Positions 49,075 to 60,351 of a DNA stretch of 64,000 nucleotides are shown here, piece after piece. This stretch comes from Chryseomicrobium sp. FSL W7-1435 (lineage in GTDB: Bacteria > Bacillota > Bacilli > Bacillales_A > Planococcaceae): assembly GCF_038595005.1 (NCBI RefSeq), contig NZ_CP151997.1, positions 1,488,001-1,552,000 on the forward strand, given 5' to 3'. The notes under the pieces were generated by a model. The model saw nothing but the letters and a program-made list of their open reading frames with translations, was not told where the DNA came from and searched no databases. The position numbers and the translations under genes were made by a program. Numbering within the stretch: position 1 is the stretch's first letter; the number at the start of each line of letters is the position of its first letter.

Positions 49075-51456
49075 ATGACGGAACGAAATGAGGACAAGAT
49101 GTTTATTTCGGGTCGGCCGATTGTCTCCATTTTTCATAATGAAGATAATCTCTACTCGATTGTGAAAGTCAAAATTAAATCCACTAATACCACCTATACC
49201 GACAAAGAAGGGATTATTGTCGGCTATCTTCCCAAACTATCCACTGATGAAAGCTATACATTTTATGGTCAGCTTAAAAATCATGCTCGCTACGGCCAAC
49301 AATTTGCTGTCGAAACTTTCGTGCGCGATAAGCCCGATTCAGTCAAAGGCGTTGTGCATTATTTGTCGTCGGATCTGTTTCCGGGTATTGGCCCCAAAAC
49401 AGCACAAACTATAGTGAAGAAACTTGGCGAAAATGCCCTTCAAACCATTTTGGATCGACCAGACGTCCTAAAAACGGTCCCGAGACTGACAAAAGAAAAG
49501 CAAGACGTTATTTTGAAAGGTCTTCAGGAAAATCATGGGATGGAGCGCATCATGGTGCAACTCAATGAATGGGGTTTTGGTCCTCAACTTTCCATGAAAA
49601 TCTATCAGATTTACAGAGAGCAAACTCTTGAAAAATTAAACGACAATCCCTACCGCTTAATCGAGGATGTAGAAGGTGTTGGATTTGGGAGAGCCGATGA
49701 ACTTGGTGCCCAGCTAGGTATTGAAGGCGTGCACAGTGATAGGCTTAAAGCAGGCATTCTGTACTTAGTTAACCAAGCTTCTCTGTCAGAAGGTCATATT
49801 TTTGTTCCGACCGAGCGTCTAATTGAAGATGTGAAGCAATTACTTGAGAAATCACAGGCTATGGAAATTCCCTATGATTCATTAGCCCAAGCTGTCATTG
49901 AACTGGGAGAAGAAAGTAAAATTGTCGTCGAGCAAAATCGTGTCTACATGCCATCTCTCTACTTTTCAGAAGTCGGTATTGCCACGAAAACCGAGCGTCT
50001 CATGCAGACAAAGTTCAAAGGTTTTAAGAAAAAGTTAATTAACGAATCTCTTGCAGCAGTTGAAACTGACTTTGGCGTTACCTATGCCGCCACACAACGA
50101 AAAGCAATTGAAATGGCGTTGAATAATCAAATCTCGATTTTAACAGGTGGACCAGGTACCGGAAAAACGACCGTGGTTCGAGCCATTGTAGAATTATACG
50201 CCGACTTGAATGGTCTCTCCTTAGATCCGAAAGAGTGGTCAAAGGAAGGGAAGCCATTTCCGATTGCATTAGCAGCGCCTACTGGGCGTGCAGCCAAGCG
50301 ATTAAGTGAATCAACGGGGTTACCAGCAATGACCATTCACCGTCTTTTAGGTTTTACGGGTCAAGATACGGACGATGTAGAAGGCAAAGCTATTGAGGCC
50401 AGTTTAATCATTATTGATGAGACGTCCATGCTAGATTGTTGGCTTGCCCACCAATTGTTGAAAGCCATTCCAGAGACCTCGCAAGTGGTACTTGTGGGTG
50501 ACCAGGATCAGCTTCCGCCCGTCGGACCAGGACAGGTATTAAAAGATTTGTTGGCAAGTGGCCGCTTACCGGTCGTTGAACTTCAAGATATATACCGACA
50601 GGCAGATGGTTCGTCTATCATCGAACTTGCCCATGCCATGAAATCAGGTAAAACGACGCAAGACCTCTTGGCTAAGACGAAGGATCGCTCATTCATCCCG
50701 GCATCTGCTGACCAAATCCCTAAAGTAGTAGAACAAGTTGTCACTAGTGCATTAGCAAAAGGCTTTAAAATAAAAGATCTACAAGTACTCGCCCCGATGT
50801 ATAGAGGGCCGGCAGGGATTGACGCTTTAAATAAGATGATTCAAGAAATGGTCAATGCAAATCCTGATGGCAGTCGAAAAGAGATGGTATTTGGAGATGC
50901 GGTGTACCGAATTGGCGACAAGGTTCTTCAACTAGTTAACCAGCCAGAATCCAATGTCTTTAACGGAGATATGGGAGAAGTCATCAGTATTTTCAAAGCG
51001 AATGAAAACGTCGAGAAGAAAGAATTGATGATTGTATCGTTTGATGGCATCGAAGTGACCTATGAAAAGTCAGATTTGAATCAAGTGACGCTTGCATATT
51101 GTTGTTCGGTCCATAAGTCACAAGGTAGTGAATTTTCCATGGTCATTCTACCCGTCACGAAAGGCTACATGAAAATGTTGCGACGGAATTTATTGTATAC
51201 GGCTATCACGCGTGCCAAACATTATTTAATTCTAGTTGGCGATCCTCAAGCATTTCAGATAGGCATTGAACGGAACGACGACAACCTTCGTTTCACGACA
51301 TTGATTGAACGTCTTTCTCCGCAAGCTGAAATAATAGAAGTTGCCAGTCCAGAAGAGTATAGGCTTACGGAAGACACTGTGATGCAAATCAATCCTATGA
51401 TTGGCATGGACGGCGTGACGCCTGAACAATTTATGGTCCAAGACGTTGACAGGTAG
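49075..51456 (+). CDS. recD2: RecD2-type 5'-3' DNA helicase
   Basis: SF1B helicase not joined to RecBC; acts in replication fork and mismatch-related repair. It is 793 aa: an N-terminal OB/HhH extension (about 1-340; LFPGIGPKTAQTIV, VEGVGFGRAD), Walker A TGGPGTGKTT near residue 357, IIDETSMLD, and motif VI with TAITRAKHYLILVGD. ATG 49075 follows GGAGGCGA. The -35 of the alaS promoter falls in its last codons. Confidence 0.97.
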   Translation: MTERNEDKMFISGRPIVSIFHNEDNLYSIVKVKIKSTNTTYTDKEGIIVGYLPKLSTDESYTFYGQLKNHARYGQQFAVETFVRDKPDSVKGVVHYLSSDLFPGIGPKTAQTIVKKLGENALQTILDRPDVLKTVPRLTKEKQDVILKGLQENHGMERIMVQLNEWGFGPQLSMKIYQIYREQTLEKLNDNPYRLIEDVEGVGFGRADELGAQLGIEGVHSDRLKAGILYLVNQASLSEGHIFVPTERLIEDVKQLLEKSQAMEIPYDSLAQAVIELGEESKIVVEQNRVYMPSLYFSEVGIATKTERLMQTKFKGFKKKLINESLAAVETDFGVTYAATQRKAIEMALNNQISILTGGPGTGKTTVVRAIVELYADLNGLSLDPKEWSKEGKPFPIALAAPTGRAAKRLSESTGLPAMTIHRLLGFTGQDTDDVEGKAIEASLIIIDETSMLDCWLAHQLLKAIPETSQVVLVGDQDQLPPVGPGQVLKDLLASGRLPVVELQDIYRQADGSSIIELAHAMKSGKTTQDLLAKTKDRSFIPASADQIPKVVEQVVTSALAKGFKIKDLQVLAPMYRGPAGIDALNKMIQEMVNANPDGSRKEMVFGDAVYRIGDKVLQLVNQPESNVFNGDMGEVISIFKANENVEKKELMIVSFDGIEVTYEKSDLNQVTLAYCCSVHKSQGSEFSMVILPVTKGYMKMLRRNLLYTAITRAKHYLILVGDPQAFQIGIERNDDNLRFTTLIERLSPQAEIIEVASPEEYRLTEDTVMQINPMIGMDGVTPEQFMVQDVDR

Positions 51457-51475
51457 AGCCATCATTTTGTATGAT
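51446..51475 (+). promoter_or_regulatory. Promoter of alaS
   Basis: TTGACA (51446-51451, inside recD2), 18-base spacer, TATGAT (51470-51475). Confidence 0.65.
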
Positions 51476-51486
51476 GAACTCATAAT

Positions 51487-51725
51487 GAACAAATCGATGA
51501 CGAAAAGAGTACTAGCCATTCCGGATTTAGAAAAAAGCTCCTTGGCTGAAAGAGCTTTCGAACGAATGACTAGGAAAGCTACTTCCGAGTGCAGGCCAAA
51601 ACCTGCCGTTACGCCACGTTACGGCACGTTGAGATGCAAGGACTAGTTTCTTGCAACTTAGGGTGGTACCGCGAATGCAAAGCTTTCGTCCCTTTGGGGA
51701 TGAGGGCTTTTTCTTTTTTTTATCT
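51487..51725 (+). ncRNA. T-box leader of alaS
   Basis: T-box core AGGGTGGTACCGCG at 51660-51673. Terminator AAAGCTTTCGTCCC / GGGATGAGGGCTTT plus long T-run at 51680-51721. Stem I begins with GACGAAAAGAGTAC (about 51497). Several GCT/GCC triplets lie in stem I, but I could not fix the alanine specifier without folding. Confidence 0.93.
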
Positions 51726-51749
51726 GGAAAATACAAGGAGGAATACAAC

Positions 51750-54377
51750 ATGAAACAATTAACTGGTAACGAGATTCGTCAATTGTATCTAGAATTTTTT
51801 ATTGAAAAAGGTCACCAGGTAGAGCCAAGTGCGCCTTTGGTTCCTATCAATGACCCGTCACTACTTTGGATCAATTCTGGCGTTGCTACGCTAAAGAAAT
51901 ATTTTGATGGTCGTGTGATTCCTCAAAATCCACGTATTACAAATGCACAAAAATCGATTCGCACAAATGACATTGAAAATGTAGGGAAGACAGCGCGTCA
52001 CCATACTTTCTTTGAAATGCTTGGGAATTTTTCAATTGGGGACTACTTCAAAAAAGAAGCCATTCATTTTGCATGGGAATTTTTGACGGACAAAAAGTGG
52101 ATGGGCTTTGACCCAGAGTTACTTTCTGTTACCGTTCATCCGGAAGATGAAGAAGCATACACAATCTGGAAAGAAGAAGTAGGTATTCCGGAATCACGTA
52201 TTATTCGATTAGAAGGTAACTTCTGGGATATCGGTGAAGGCCCAAGTGGTCCAAACTCAGAAATTTTCTATGACCGTGGAGAAAAATATGGGAACGATCT
52301 AAACGATCCAGAATTGTACCCAGGTGGGGAAAATGAACGGTATTTAGAGATTTGGAACTTGGTGTTCTCTCAATTCAATCACAATCCAGACCATACTTAC
52401 ACACCTCTACCAAAACAAAACATTGATACAGGGATGGGGCTTGAGCGTATGGCATCAGTCGTTCAAGACGTTCCTACAAATTTTGATACAGACTTGTTCA
52501 TGCCAATTATTGAGCAGACGCAACAAATCTCAGGACAAAAGTACGGCGAGTCTAAAGACAAAGATGTAGCATTCAAAGTAATCGCTGACCACATCCGTAC
52601 GGTAGCATTTGCCATTGGTGACGGTGCACTTCCTTCAAACGAAGGACGTGGGTACGTATTACGCCGCTTGCTTCGACGTGCTGTTAGATTTGCAAAACAG
52701 TTAGGCGTGGAAAAACCATTCCTATTTGAGCTAGTACCAGTTGTCGGTGAACTAATGGAAGTATTCTATCCTGAAGTGAAGCAAAAAGAAGCTTTTATCA
52801 TGCGTGTCATTAAGACTGAAGAAGAACGCTTCCATGAAACACTTGCAGATGGATTGAGCATCTTATCTCGTGCAGTTGAAGAGCAAAAAGCACAAGGGTC
52901 TACTGTAGTCCCTGGTACAACTGTATTTACATTGTATGATACGTATGGTTTCCCGGTTGAATTAACAGAAGAATTTGCAGAAGAGGCGAACATGACGATT
53001 GACCGTCAAGGGTTTGATTCTGCTATGGATGGCCAACGTACGCGTGCTCGTGCAGCTCGCCAAAACGTAGATTCGATGCAAGTTCAATCTGAGGTATTTG
53101 CTTCGATTCAAGACGACAGCGAGTTCATGGGGTATGACCAATTAAAGACAGTAGGAAAAGTGACAACATTGATCATCGGTGCTGTAAAAGTGGAGACTGC
53201 TACTGAAGGTGACGAAGTGAAAATCGTCCTGGATCGCACACCTTTCTATGCAGAGAGTGGTGGACAAATTGCAGATATCGGGACTGTTTCAAACGATCAT
53301 TTCTCGGGCCGTGTAAAAGATGTTCAAAAAGCTCCGAATGGTCAGAATTTGCACTCTGTCGTGATTGAATCGGGTGAGCTACATGTTGGAATGGACGTAA
53401 CAGCGCAAGTCGATGCTGAGCTCCGTTCGAAAACAATTAAAAATCACTCAGCAACTCATTTGTTACATCAAGCACTTAAAGATATTTTAGGTACTCACGT
53501 CAATCAAGCTGGTTCTTATGTAGGTCCAGATCGTTTACGATTTGATTTCTCTCACTTTGGTCAGGCGACGAAAGAAGAACTTGAACAAGTAGAACGAATC
53601 GTTAACGAAAAAATTTGGGCATCCACACCAGTTGTCACTGGTTTCCATTCAATTGACGAAGCAAAACAACGTGGCGCTATGGCGCTATTCGGTGAAAAAT
53701 ACGGAGATATCGTTCGCGTTGTAGAAATGGGCGACTATTCTTTAGAGTTGTGCGGAGGTTGTCACGTAAGCACAACTGCTGAGATTGGCGTCTTCAAGAT
53801 TGTATCAGAAGGTGGAATTGGCGCAGGAACACGTCGTATCGAGGCAGTTACTGGTCAATCGGCTTATGAGCTTATGAAAGAAGAAGAGGCGCGTTTAGCA
53901 CAAGCTGCTTCCCTATTAAAAGCACAACCACGTGAAATTGTTGCGAAAACAGAAGCACTTCTAGCAGAGCTGAAACAATTGCAAAAAGAAAATACTTCAC
54001 TGTCTGCTAAACTTTCTAGCAATCAAGCAGGTGATCTGGTTGCAGCTGCACATGACGTCAATGGCATCTCTGTCCTCACCGCAAAAGTTGAAGCGCAGGA
54101 CAACAATCAGCTTCGTCAGTTAGTGGACGATCTGAAACAAAAATTAGGTTCTGGTGTAGTTGTTCTTGGCGCTGTAGCAGGTGAAAAAGTAATGATTGCA
54201 GCAGGTGTTACAAAAGATCTTGCAGGAGAGCGTGCACATGCAGGGAACCTTGCTAAACATGTTGCCGAACAATGTGGCGGTAAAGGTGGCGGTCGTCCAG
54301 ACTTCGCGATGGCGGGGGCGAAAGACGGATCTAAGTTAGAAGAAGCACTGAAATCAGTTGACGAACTAGTGAAATAA
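51750..54377 (+). CDS. alaS: Alanyl-tRNA synthetase
   Basis: Class II synthetase, 875 aa. Catalytic core [17 protein letters not shown] and [18 protein letters not shown]; editing domain with [11 protein letters not shown] and CGGCHV zinc-site residues; C-terminal C-Ala domain with a Gly-rich region. ATG 51750 follows AAGGAGGAA. The reading frame extends upstream through the T-box and is not coding there. Confidence 0.98.
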   Translation: MKQLTGNEIRQLYLEFFIEKGHQVEPSAPLVPINDPSLLWINSGVATLKKYFDGRVIPQNPRITNAQKSIRTNDIENVGKTARHHTFFEMLGNFSIGDYFKKEAIHFAWEFLTDKKWMGFDPELLSVTVHPEDEEAYTIWKEEVGIPESRIIRLEGNFWDIGEGPSGPNSEIFYDRGEKYGNDLNDPELYPGGENERYLEIWNLVFSQFNHNPDHTYTPLPKQNIDTGMGLERMASVVQDVPTNFDTDLFMPIIEQTQQISGQKYGESKDKDVAFKVIADHIRTVAFAIGDGALPSNEGRGYVLRRLLRRAVRFAKQLGVEKPFLFELVPVVGELMEVFYPEVKQKEAFIMRVIKTEEERFHETLADGLSILSRAVEEQKAQGSTVVPGTTVFTLYDTYGFPVELTEEFAEEANMTIDRQGFDSAMDGQRTRARAARQNVDSMQVQSEVFASIQDDSEFMGYDQLKTVGKVTTLIIGAVKVETATEGDEVKIVLDRTPFYAESGGQIADIGTVSNDHFSGRVKDVQKAPNGQNLHSVVIESGELHVGMDVTAQVDAELRSKTIKNHSATHLLHQALKDILGTHVNQAGSYVGPDRLRFDFSHFGQATKEELEQVERIVNEKIWASTPVVTGFHSIDEAKQRGAMALFGEKYGDIVRVVEMGDYSLELCGGCHVSTTAEIGVFKIVSEGGIGAGTRRIEAVTGQSAYELMKEEEARLAQAASLLKAQPREIVAKTEALLAELKQLQKENTSLSAKLSSNQAGDLVAAAHDVNGISVLTAKVEAQDNNQLRQLVDDLKQKLGSGVVVLGAVAGEKVMIAAGVTKDLAGERAHAGNLAKHVAEQCGGKGGGRPDFAMAGAKDGSKLEEALKSVDELVK

Positions 54378-54451
54378 GTTCCTTCTTTTTCAGTCATGGG
54401 GTATACTAGAACTACAGTTCCATGAGTTGGACAGGAAGGGTGTTGGTAACA

Positions 54452-54727
54452 ATGGATTCCTTTGACAAAACAATGAAATTCAACGTACAAGATGAATCGA
54501 TGGAAGAGGAAGTCAAACATGTCATGGTACATGTGCACGACGCGCTGGAAGAGAAAGGGTACAACGCTGTTAACCAGATCGTTGGCTACTTGCTTTCAGG
54601 AGATCCTGCTTACATCCCACGCCATCAAGACGCCCGAAACGTCATCCGCAAATTAGAGCGTGATGAAATTCTGGAAGAGCTTGTTAAATTTTACATTCGA
54701 CATACACAAGAGGGCAAAGATGCGTAA
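54452..54727 (+). CDS. ireB: IreB family regulatory phosphoprotein
   Basis: 91-aa DUF965/UPF0297 protein (B. subtilis YrzL). In Enterococcus, IreB is a substrate of the Ser/Thr kinase IreK and regulates envelope stress. Conserved core [33 protein letters not shown] 54452; GGAAGGG lies 11 bases upstream, a loose spacing. Overlaps ruvX by eight bases. Confidence 0.94.
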   Translation: MDSFDKTMKFNVQDESMEEEVKHVMVHVHDALEEKGYNAVNQIVGYLLSGDPAYIPRHQDARNVIRKLERDEILEELVKFYIRHTQEGKDA

Positions 54728-55139
54728 AATGGGTTTAGATGTTGGGACACGCACGGTTGGTGTTGCTATTAGTGACGCCCTCGGCTGGACCGCACAAGGA
54801 ATCGAGACAATCAAAATTCACGAAGAAAATGGAGAATTCGGCTTGAAGCGTCTAGCAGAATTGATTCAAGAGTATACTGTGACCGAGGTTGTCATCGGCT
54901 ATCCGAAGAATATGAATAATACGATTGGACCTCGTGCTGAGGCAAGTGAACGTTTTGCTCAGTTGATACAAGATACATTCAATCTTCCAATCGTGTTGTG
55001 GGATGAACGTCTCACAACAATGGCTGCAGATCGTATGTTAATCGATGCAGATGTTAGTCGTAAGAAGCGTAAGCTAGTCATTGATAAGATGGCGGCTGTT
55101 ATGATACTACAAGGGTATCTAGACAGTAAAAACAGATGA
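54720..55139 (+). CDS. ruvX: RuvX/YqgF-type nuclease-fold protein
   Basis: RNase H-like fold protein, 139 aa, implicated in 16S rRNA 5' processing or Holliday junction resolution. Motifs [16 protein letters not shown] and LWDERLTT; catalytic acids Asp6 and the later DE/D pair are present. ATG 54720 lies inside the end of ireB, after AGAGGGC. Confidence 0.95.
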   Translation: MRKMGLDVGTRTVGVAISDALGWTAQGIETIKIHEENGEFGLKRLAELIQEYTVTEVVIGYPKNMNNTIGPRAEASERFAQLIQDTFNLPIVLWDERLTTMAADRMLIDADVSRKKRKLVIDKMAAVMILQGYLDSKNR

Positions 55140-55150
55140 GGTGAAGTGAA

Positions 55151-55462
55151 ATGGAACACGGACAAGAGCATATCACAATCGTAGATGAAAGCGGCAATGA
55201 GCAACTTTGCAACGTACTTTTAACGTTTGAATCTGAAGAGTTTGGCAAGTCATACGTTTTGTACTACCCAGTAGGTGCTGACGCTGAGGATGAAAATGAA
55301 GAGATTGAAATTCATGCATCTTCATTCGTTCCTTCTGAAGATGGAACAGACGGAGAATTACTTCCAATCGAAACAGAAGAAGAGTGGGATATGATCGAAG
55401 AAACACTTGGCGCGTTCATGGACGAGCAAGAAGACGACGATTACGGTATCCAAGAACAATAA
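55151..55462 (+). CDS. yrzB: DUF1292 protein YrzB
   Basis: 103-aa very acidic protein of the UPF0473/DUF1292 family, function unknown. Contains [20 protein letters not shown]. The ireB-ruvX-yrzB trio is conserved across Firmicutes. GAGGTGAAGTGAA precedes ATG 55151. Confidence 0.94.
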   Translation: MEHGQEHITIVDESGNEQLCNVLLTFESEEFGKSYVLYYPVGADAEDENEEIEIHASSFVPSEDGTDGELLPIETEEEWDMIEETLGAFMDEQEDDDYGIQEQ

Positions 55463-55473
55463 GACACTATTTG

Positions 55474-55503
55474 CCGTCCCTTTATAGTAGGGACGGTTTT
55501 TTC
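55474..55503 (+). terminator. Terminator after yrzB
   Basis: CCGTCCC / GGGACGG stem and six T. Confidence 0.88.
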
Positions 55504-55564
55504 ATGTGTGGACGTCCCTGCGACTTTTCTAGTATACTATTTGAAGATAAAGGGGGAAGCCCAA

Positions 55565-56683
55565 TTGGAAAAAGGCTCGAAAAAAGAGATTATGTTTGAA
55601 AAAATGAAAGAAAAAAAGAAAGAAGTGAAAATCGTGCGACGAATCGTACTTGCAATAGTGTTAATCCTTCTAGTTGTTGTGGGGATTGGCGGTTATTCTG
55701 CCTATAACTATGTCACAGGAGGCCTAGCCCCTTACGACGACAGCAACGATGAACCAATTGCTGTGACAATCCCGATTGGATCAGGAATCGATACGATTTC
55801 TCAAACACTTGAAGACAACAACGTAATTCGAGATGCACGTATTTTTAAATATTACGTCAAGTTTAAAAATGAGTCGGATTTTCAAGCCGGTGATTATACA
55901 TTGACGCAATCTATGACATTAGACGAGCTTATTGAAAGTCTTAAATCTGGTCGAATCTATAGAGAACCTGTCTTTACGATGAACATTCCAGAAGGCTTAA
56001 CGTTAGAACAAATTGCCGATGTCATCGCCAGCAGAACCAATCATTCTGCAGAAGACTTCTTTAATTTAGTGACAAGCGAAGAGTTTGTGCAATTGGCTCG
56101 CCAACAATACCCAGACTTACTAACGGATGAAATTTTAGCTGAAAACGTTCGTTATGCGTTAGAGGGTTATTTGTATCCGGCAACCTATCCGTTCTATGAA
56201 GAGGCTCCTTCTATGGAGACGATAGCTTTTACAATGCTGCAAGGGACACAAGATAATGTGCAGCCGTATCGTCAGATTTTAACGGACCAAGGAAAGTCTG
56301 TTCACTGGTTACTAACATTTGCGTCCTTATTGGAAGAAGAAGCAACTGCTCAAACAGACCGCAAGACCATTGCTTCGGTGTTTAATAACCGCTTGGCAAT
56401 CGACATGCCACTTCAAACGGATCCTACAGTTCTTTATGCTTTAGGTGAACATAAGGATCGTGTACTCTATGCAGATTTAGAAGTTCAAGATCCTTACAAC
56501 ACCTATATCAATCAAGGCTTACCACCTGGACCGATCTCAGGAGCTGGAAAAGTATCTCTAGAAGCGGCGATGGATCCATCCACTTCTGAGTATCTGTATT
56601 TCTTAGCTGATCCTTCAGGGACGAATCACTTTGCTGTCACCTACGATGAACACTTGGCGAACATTCAAGAATATTTACGTTAA
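55565..56683 (+). CDS. mltG: Endolytic murein transglycosylase MltG
   Basis: Membrane-anchored lytic transglycosylase that may terminate glycan strands during elongation. It is 372 aa: a basic cytoplasmic N-terminus, one helix (about residues 25-48), a LysM-like subdomain (VTIPIGSGIDTISQTLEDNNVI) and the YceG domain with the catalytic Glu in ASLLEEEA. TTG 55565 is chosen for AAAGGGGG nine bases upstream; ATG 55592 is an alternative with a poor site. Confidence 0.93.
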   Translation: MEKGSKKEIMFEKMKEKKKEVKIVRRIVLAIVLILLVVVGIGGYSAYNYVTGGLAPYDDSNDEPIAVTIPIGSGIDTISQTLEDNNVIRDARIFKYYVKFKNESDFQAGDYTLTQSMTLDELIESLKSGRIYREPVFTMNIPEGLTLEQIADVIASRTNHSAEDFFNLVTSEEFVQLARQQYPDLLTDEILAENVRYALEGYLYPATYPFYEEAPSMETIAFTMLQGTQDNVQPYRQILTDQGKSVHWLLTFASLLEEEATAQTDRKTIASVFNNRLAIDMPLQTDPTVLYALGEHKDRVLYADLEVQDPYNTYINQGLPPGPISGAGKVSLEAAMDPSTSEYLYFLADPSGTNHFAVTYDEHLANIQEYLR

Positions 56684-56687
56684 GGTC

Positions 56688-56719
56688 AACTATCCCCTTT
56701 GTTTCGGGGATAGTTTTTT
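56688..56719 (+). terminator. Terminator after mltG
   Basis: AACTATCCCC / GGGGATAGTT stem followed by T-run. Confidence 0.93.
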
Positions 56720-56754
56720 AGTTGTGAGCAACTGTTGACATTTTATGCAAAGGC

Positions 56755-56784
56755 TTGCCCAACGGGAAAATCTAATGATATGAT
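56755..56784 (+). promoter_or_regulatory. Candidate promoter of trmR-trhP1-trhP2-udk
   Basis: TTGCCC (56755-56760), 18-base spacer, TATGAT (56779-56784). Confidence 0.42.
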
Positions 56785-56829
56785 TACAGGTGACTTTTTG
56801 AAACAGCCTCGTAGAAAGAGGGACAATCT

Positions 56830-57462
56830 ATGACAACGAACGACATCCAACAGCTGTTCAGCTCAGAACGAACAGCGTTTTTTCATGAAATGGAGCACTA
56901 TGCTGAAGCTCATCATATTCCGATAATGAGACCAGAAGGAATGGACACATTGCTTCACCTCCTGTCTATTCAAAATGCAGAGTCGGTACTGGAGATAGGG
57001 TCAGCTATCGGTTATTCAGCCTTGCGCATGGCGGCACTCAGTCCCACGCGACAAATAGCGACTCTTGAGCGCGATGAGGACCGCTTTTTAAAAGCAACTG
57101 ACTATATTCGTCGAAGTGACTTTAAAGATCAAGTCACTATCTTTCAAGCTGATGCCCTGACTTTTGATCCTCACAGTCTGCCATTAGCTCATTACGATGC
57201 ACTCTTTATAGATGCGGCTAAAGGCCAATATCAACAGTTCTTTGATCGCTACGCACCTTTAGTAAAAACAGGTGGTGTCATTTATAGCGACAATATTTTC
57301 TTGAACGGATTAACAACAGTTCCAATTGAAGAAGTGCCGAGAAGAAAACGAACAATGGTACGTAAATTGCATTTATTTGCGGAGCAATTGCGCAATAACC
57401 AGCAATACGAAAGCCATTTTTATCCTATTGGAGACGGTTTGTTAGTAAGTAAAAAGAGGTGA
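56830..57462 (+). CDS. trmR: tRNA 5-hydroxyuridine methyltransferase TrmR (YrrM)
   Basis: SAM-dependent O-methyltransferase, which in B. subtilis makes 5-methoxyuridine at position 34. It is 210 aa of the catechol-O-methyltransferase-like fold: motif I LEIGSAIGYSALRMA, DALFIDAAKGQY metal/SAM site, and YSDNIFLNG. AAGAGGGACA precedes ATG 56830. The two U32 proteins downstream supply its hydroxylated substrate. Confidence 0.92.
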   Translation: MTTNDIQQLFSSERTAFFHEMEHYAEAHHIPIMRPEGMDTLLHLLSIQNAESVLEIGSAIGYSALRMAALSPTRQIATLERDEDRFLKATDYIRRSDFKDQVTIFQADALTFDPHSLPLAHYDALFIDAAKGQYQQFFDRYAPLVKTGGVIYSDNIFLNGLTTVPIEEVPRRKRTMVRKLHLFAEQLRNNQQYESHFYPIGDGLLVSKKR

Positions 57463-57467
57463 AAGTA

Positions 57468-58394
57468 ATGACAACTGAGTTAATTGTGACGCCAAAAAAC
57501 GCCGCACATGCACTGGCACTTTTTGATGCAGGAGCAGATGCGGTTTTGGTGGGTGAACAAAAATTTGGGCTTCGATTAGCAGGAGAGTTCTCCTTAGAAG
57601 AAATTGCTACTTTGACAACAACTGCTCACAAGCAAAATAAAAAAGTATATGTGGCAATGAATGCTCTTTATCATAACGACCGTGTAGAGGCGCTAGCACC
57701 TTATATGAAAGCCTTGAACGACTATCATGTAGATGGTATTTATTTTGGTGATCCAGCCGTTATCATGACCCATCGTGAAATAGGCAATGAGGTTCCACTC
57801 TTTTGGAATACGGAACAGACAGCCACCAATTATTTCACAGCAAACTACTGGGGAGAACGTGGCGCTAGCCGCGCTTATTTGGCGCGGGAACTCAGCATGG
57901 ATGAACTAATTGAAATCAAAGAAAATGCAGACGTCCAAGTGGAAGTACAAGTTCATGGGATGACGTGTATGTTTCAATCAAAGAGACCGTTGTTAGGTCA
58001 CTATTATTTATACCAAGGAAAAGCTTTGCAAGTTGAGGGGCGCGATGCCCAAGGCTCTATGGTTCTCTATGACAAAGAACGCGATAATCGCTATCCCATC
58101 TATGAAGATGGCAACGGCACACATATCTTTTCACCGAACGACATGTGCATGATTGATGAACTGGAAGAATTGCTAGAAGCAGGTATTGATGCTATTCGAG
58201 TAGAGGGAATTTTTCAAGAAGATACATACACTCTAGAAGTGACTCGTCTTTACAAGCAAGCCATGGAACTGTATGCAAGCTCTCCAAAGGAATACCGCAC
58301 AGAAAAGAACAACTTATTTAAGGCGATTGAAGAACTCCAACCAAAGCACAGGCCTCTTGACACAGGATTTTTCTTCAAGGAATCAGTCTATTAA
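57468..58394 (+). CDS. trhP1: U32-family tRNA hydroxylation protein P1 (YrrN)
   Basis: Peptidase U32-family protein required with TrhP2 for U34 hydroxylation in B. subtilis tRNA. It is 308 aa, TIM-barrel-like, with ALALFDAGADAVLVGEQKFGLRLAGEFSLEEI. It lacks the four-cysteine cluster of the P2 partner. ATG 57468 is five bases after AGAGGTGA. Confidence 0.92.
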   Translation: MTTELIVTPKNAAHALALFDAGADAVLVGEQKFGLRLAGEFSLEEIATLTTTAHKQNKKVYVAMNALYHNDRVEALAPYMKALNDYHVDGIYFGDPAVIMTHREIGNEVPLFWNTEQTATNYFTANYWGERGASRAYLARELSMDELIEIKENADVQVEVQVHGMTCMFQSKRPLLGHYYLYQGKALQVEGRDAQGSMVLYDKERDNRYPIYEDGNGTHIFSPNDMCMIDELEELLEAGIDAIRVEGIFQEDTYTLEVTRLYKQAMELYASSPKEYRTEKNNLFKAIEELQPKHRPLDTGFFFKESVY

Positions 58395-58411
58395 GAGGGG
58401 GAAAGATCTAC

Positions 58412-59686
58412 ATGCCAGCAGTTGCAGATAAAATTAGTCAAATCATCGATGGCAAACGGGTGATTACAAAAAAACCAGAATTGCTTGCTCCAGCCGGTAA
58501 CTTGGAAAAATTAAAGATTGCTGTCGAATACGGTGCAGATGCTGTTTTCATAGGTGGGCAAGAATATGGATTGCGTTCAAATGCAGGCAATTTCACCATT
58601 GATGAAATGAGACAAGGCGTTGAATTTGCGAGTCGTTTTGGCGCGAAAATTTATGTCACAACAAACATTTTTGCCCATAATGAGAACTGGGAAGGCCTAA
58701 TTGAGTATTTACAAGCTGTCGAGGGTGCAGGAGTGACCGGTATTATCGTAGCAGACCCGTTAATTATCGAAACTTGTCGAGAATATGCTCCAAAACTGGA
58801 ACTCCACCTCAGCACGCAGCAGTCTTTATCGAATTGGAAAGCAGTCGATTATTGGAAGGCAGAAGGACTGGATCGAGTCGTTCTGGCGAGAGAAACCACA
58901 GCAGAAGAGATAGCACTCATGAAAGAAAAAGTGGATATCGAGATTGAAGCCTTTATTCACGGGGCTATGTGCATTGCTTATAGCGGTCGCTGTACACTCT
59001 CTAATCATATGACAGCACGCGACTCGAATCGTGGGGGCTGTTGTCAATCCTGCAGGTGGGATTACACGCTGTTTAGTCAGTCAGAACAGGGAGAGCAGCC
59101 CGTTTTTGCTGATACTGAAACACCTTTTGCAATGAGTCCCAAGGATTTAAAATTACTAGAAGCCATCCCGCGTATGATTGAGTTGGGAATTGACTCTTTG
59201 AAAATCGAAGGCCGAATGAAATCCATTCATTATGTTGCTACGGTAGTCCAAGTCTACCGCAAAGTAATAGATGCCTATTGCCAAGATCCTGATAACTTTA
59301 AGATGGATCCAGAATGGCTTTACGAGCTCGATAAATGTGCCAATCGCCCATCGGCTCCTGCATTCTTTGAAGGAGAGCCAGGCTATGAACAACAACTATT
59401 TGGTGAACATAGTCGTAAAGTTACGCACGATTTTGCAGGTCTTGTGTTAGACTATAACGATACCACTCAGATTGTGACACTTGAGCAGCGCAATTATTTT
59501 AAGCCAGGTGATGAGATCGAGTTCTTCGGTCCACAAATAAACAATGTTAAATTACTTGTACCTGAGATTTATGATAGTAAAGGAAATGAGCTAGAGACTG
59601 CGCGGCACCCGTTGCAGATTATTCACTTTCATTGCCCTATCAAGGTATACCCGAATAATATGATGCGGAAGAGGTTAGTAGATTGA
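58412..59686 (+). CDS. trhP2: U32-family tRNA hydroxylation protein P2 (YrrO)
   Basis: Partner of TrhP1, 424 aa. [35 protein letters not shown] is typical of U32 proteins. Conserved cysteines in [18 protein letters not shown] and [11 protein letters not shown] are likely Fe-S ligands. The C-terminal domain is about 330-420. Stop overlaps udk (TTGA). Confidence 0.94.
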   Translation: MPAVADKISQIIDGKRVITKKPELLAPAGNLEKLKIAVEYGADAVFIGGQEYGLRSNAGNFTIDEMRQGVEFASRFGAKIYVTTNIFAHNENWEGLIEYLQAVEGAGVTGIIVADPLIIETCREYAPKLELHLSTQQSLSNWKAVDYWKAEGLDRVVLARETTAEEIALMKEKVDIEIEAFIHGAMCIAYSGRCTLSNHMTARDSNRGGCCQSCRWDYTLFSQSEQGEQPVFADTETPFAMSPKDLKLLEAIPRMIELGIDSLKIEGRMKSIHYVATVVQVYRKVIDAYCQDPDNFKMDPEWLYELDKCANRPSAPAFFEGEPGYEQQLFGEHSRKVTHDFAGLVLDYNDTTQIVTLEQRNYFKPGDEIEFFGPQINNVKLLVPEIYDSKGNELETARHPLQIIHFHCPIKVYPNNMMRKRLVD

Positions 59687-60315
59687 AAAGACCATTAGTT
59701 ATCGGAATTGCTGGCGGTTCCGGTTCTGGAAAGACAAGTGTTACAAATGCCATTTATGATGCTTTTAAAGATCATTCAGTAGTAGTGATTCAGCAAGACT
59801 TTTACTATAAAGATCAATCGCATCTTGAATACGAGGAACGTCTTCAGACCAATTATGATCACCCGTTGGCATTTGACAACGATTTATTGATTGAGCATGT
59901 CAATCTCTTACTAGAGCGCAAGGGAATTGAAAAGCCTGTTTATGATTATGCGCGTCATACTCGTTCAGATGAATCAATTGTTATTGATCCAAAAGACGTT
60001 ATCATATTAGAAGGTATTCTAGTTCTAGAAGACGCACGATTACGCGACTTGATGAATATTAAGTTATATGTGGATACCGATGCTGATTTACGCATCATTC
60101 GTCGTATTTTACGAGATATCAGTGAACGTGGACGCACAGTAGAGTCTGTTGTGGAGCAATACTTAAATGTTGTTCGACCAATGCACAATCAATTTATTGA
60201 ACCAACTAAACGCTATGCAGATGTCATCATTCCAGAGGGCGGCCAAAATGAAGTAGCAATTGATTTAATGGTTACGAAAATTAAGGCTATTCTTGAAAGT
60301 AATGGAATTGTATAA
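59683..60315 (+). CDS. udk: Uridine kinase
   Basis: Phosphorylates uridine and cytidine. It is 210 aa with P-loop [13 protein letters not shown] at the N-terminus and [23 protein letters not shown]. The start is TTG 59683 after GGAAGAGG, overlapping trhP2 by four bases. Confidence 0.97.
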   Translation: MKRPLVIGIAGGSGSGKTSVTNAIYDAFKDHSVVVIQQDFYYKDQSHLEYEERLQTNYDHPLAFDNDLLIEHVNLLLERKGIEKPVYDYARHTRSDESIVIDPKDVIILEGILVLEDARLRDLMNIKLYVDTDADLRIIRRILRDISERGRTVESVVEQYLNVVRPMHNQFIEPTKRYADVIIPEGGQNEVAIDLMVTKIKAILESNGIV

Positions 60316-60351
60316 TATGATGATACGAGTGGCTAAAGACTAAAGGAGTGT

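Noticed and set aside
51651-51749. N-terminal extension of AlaS
   Set aside because: It covers the T-box core and terminator; AAGGAGGAA supports ATG 51750.
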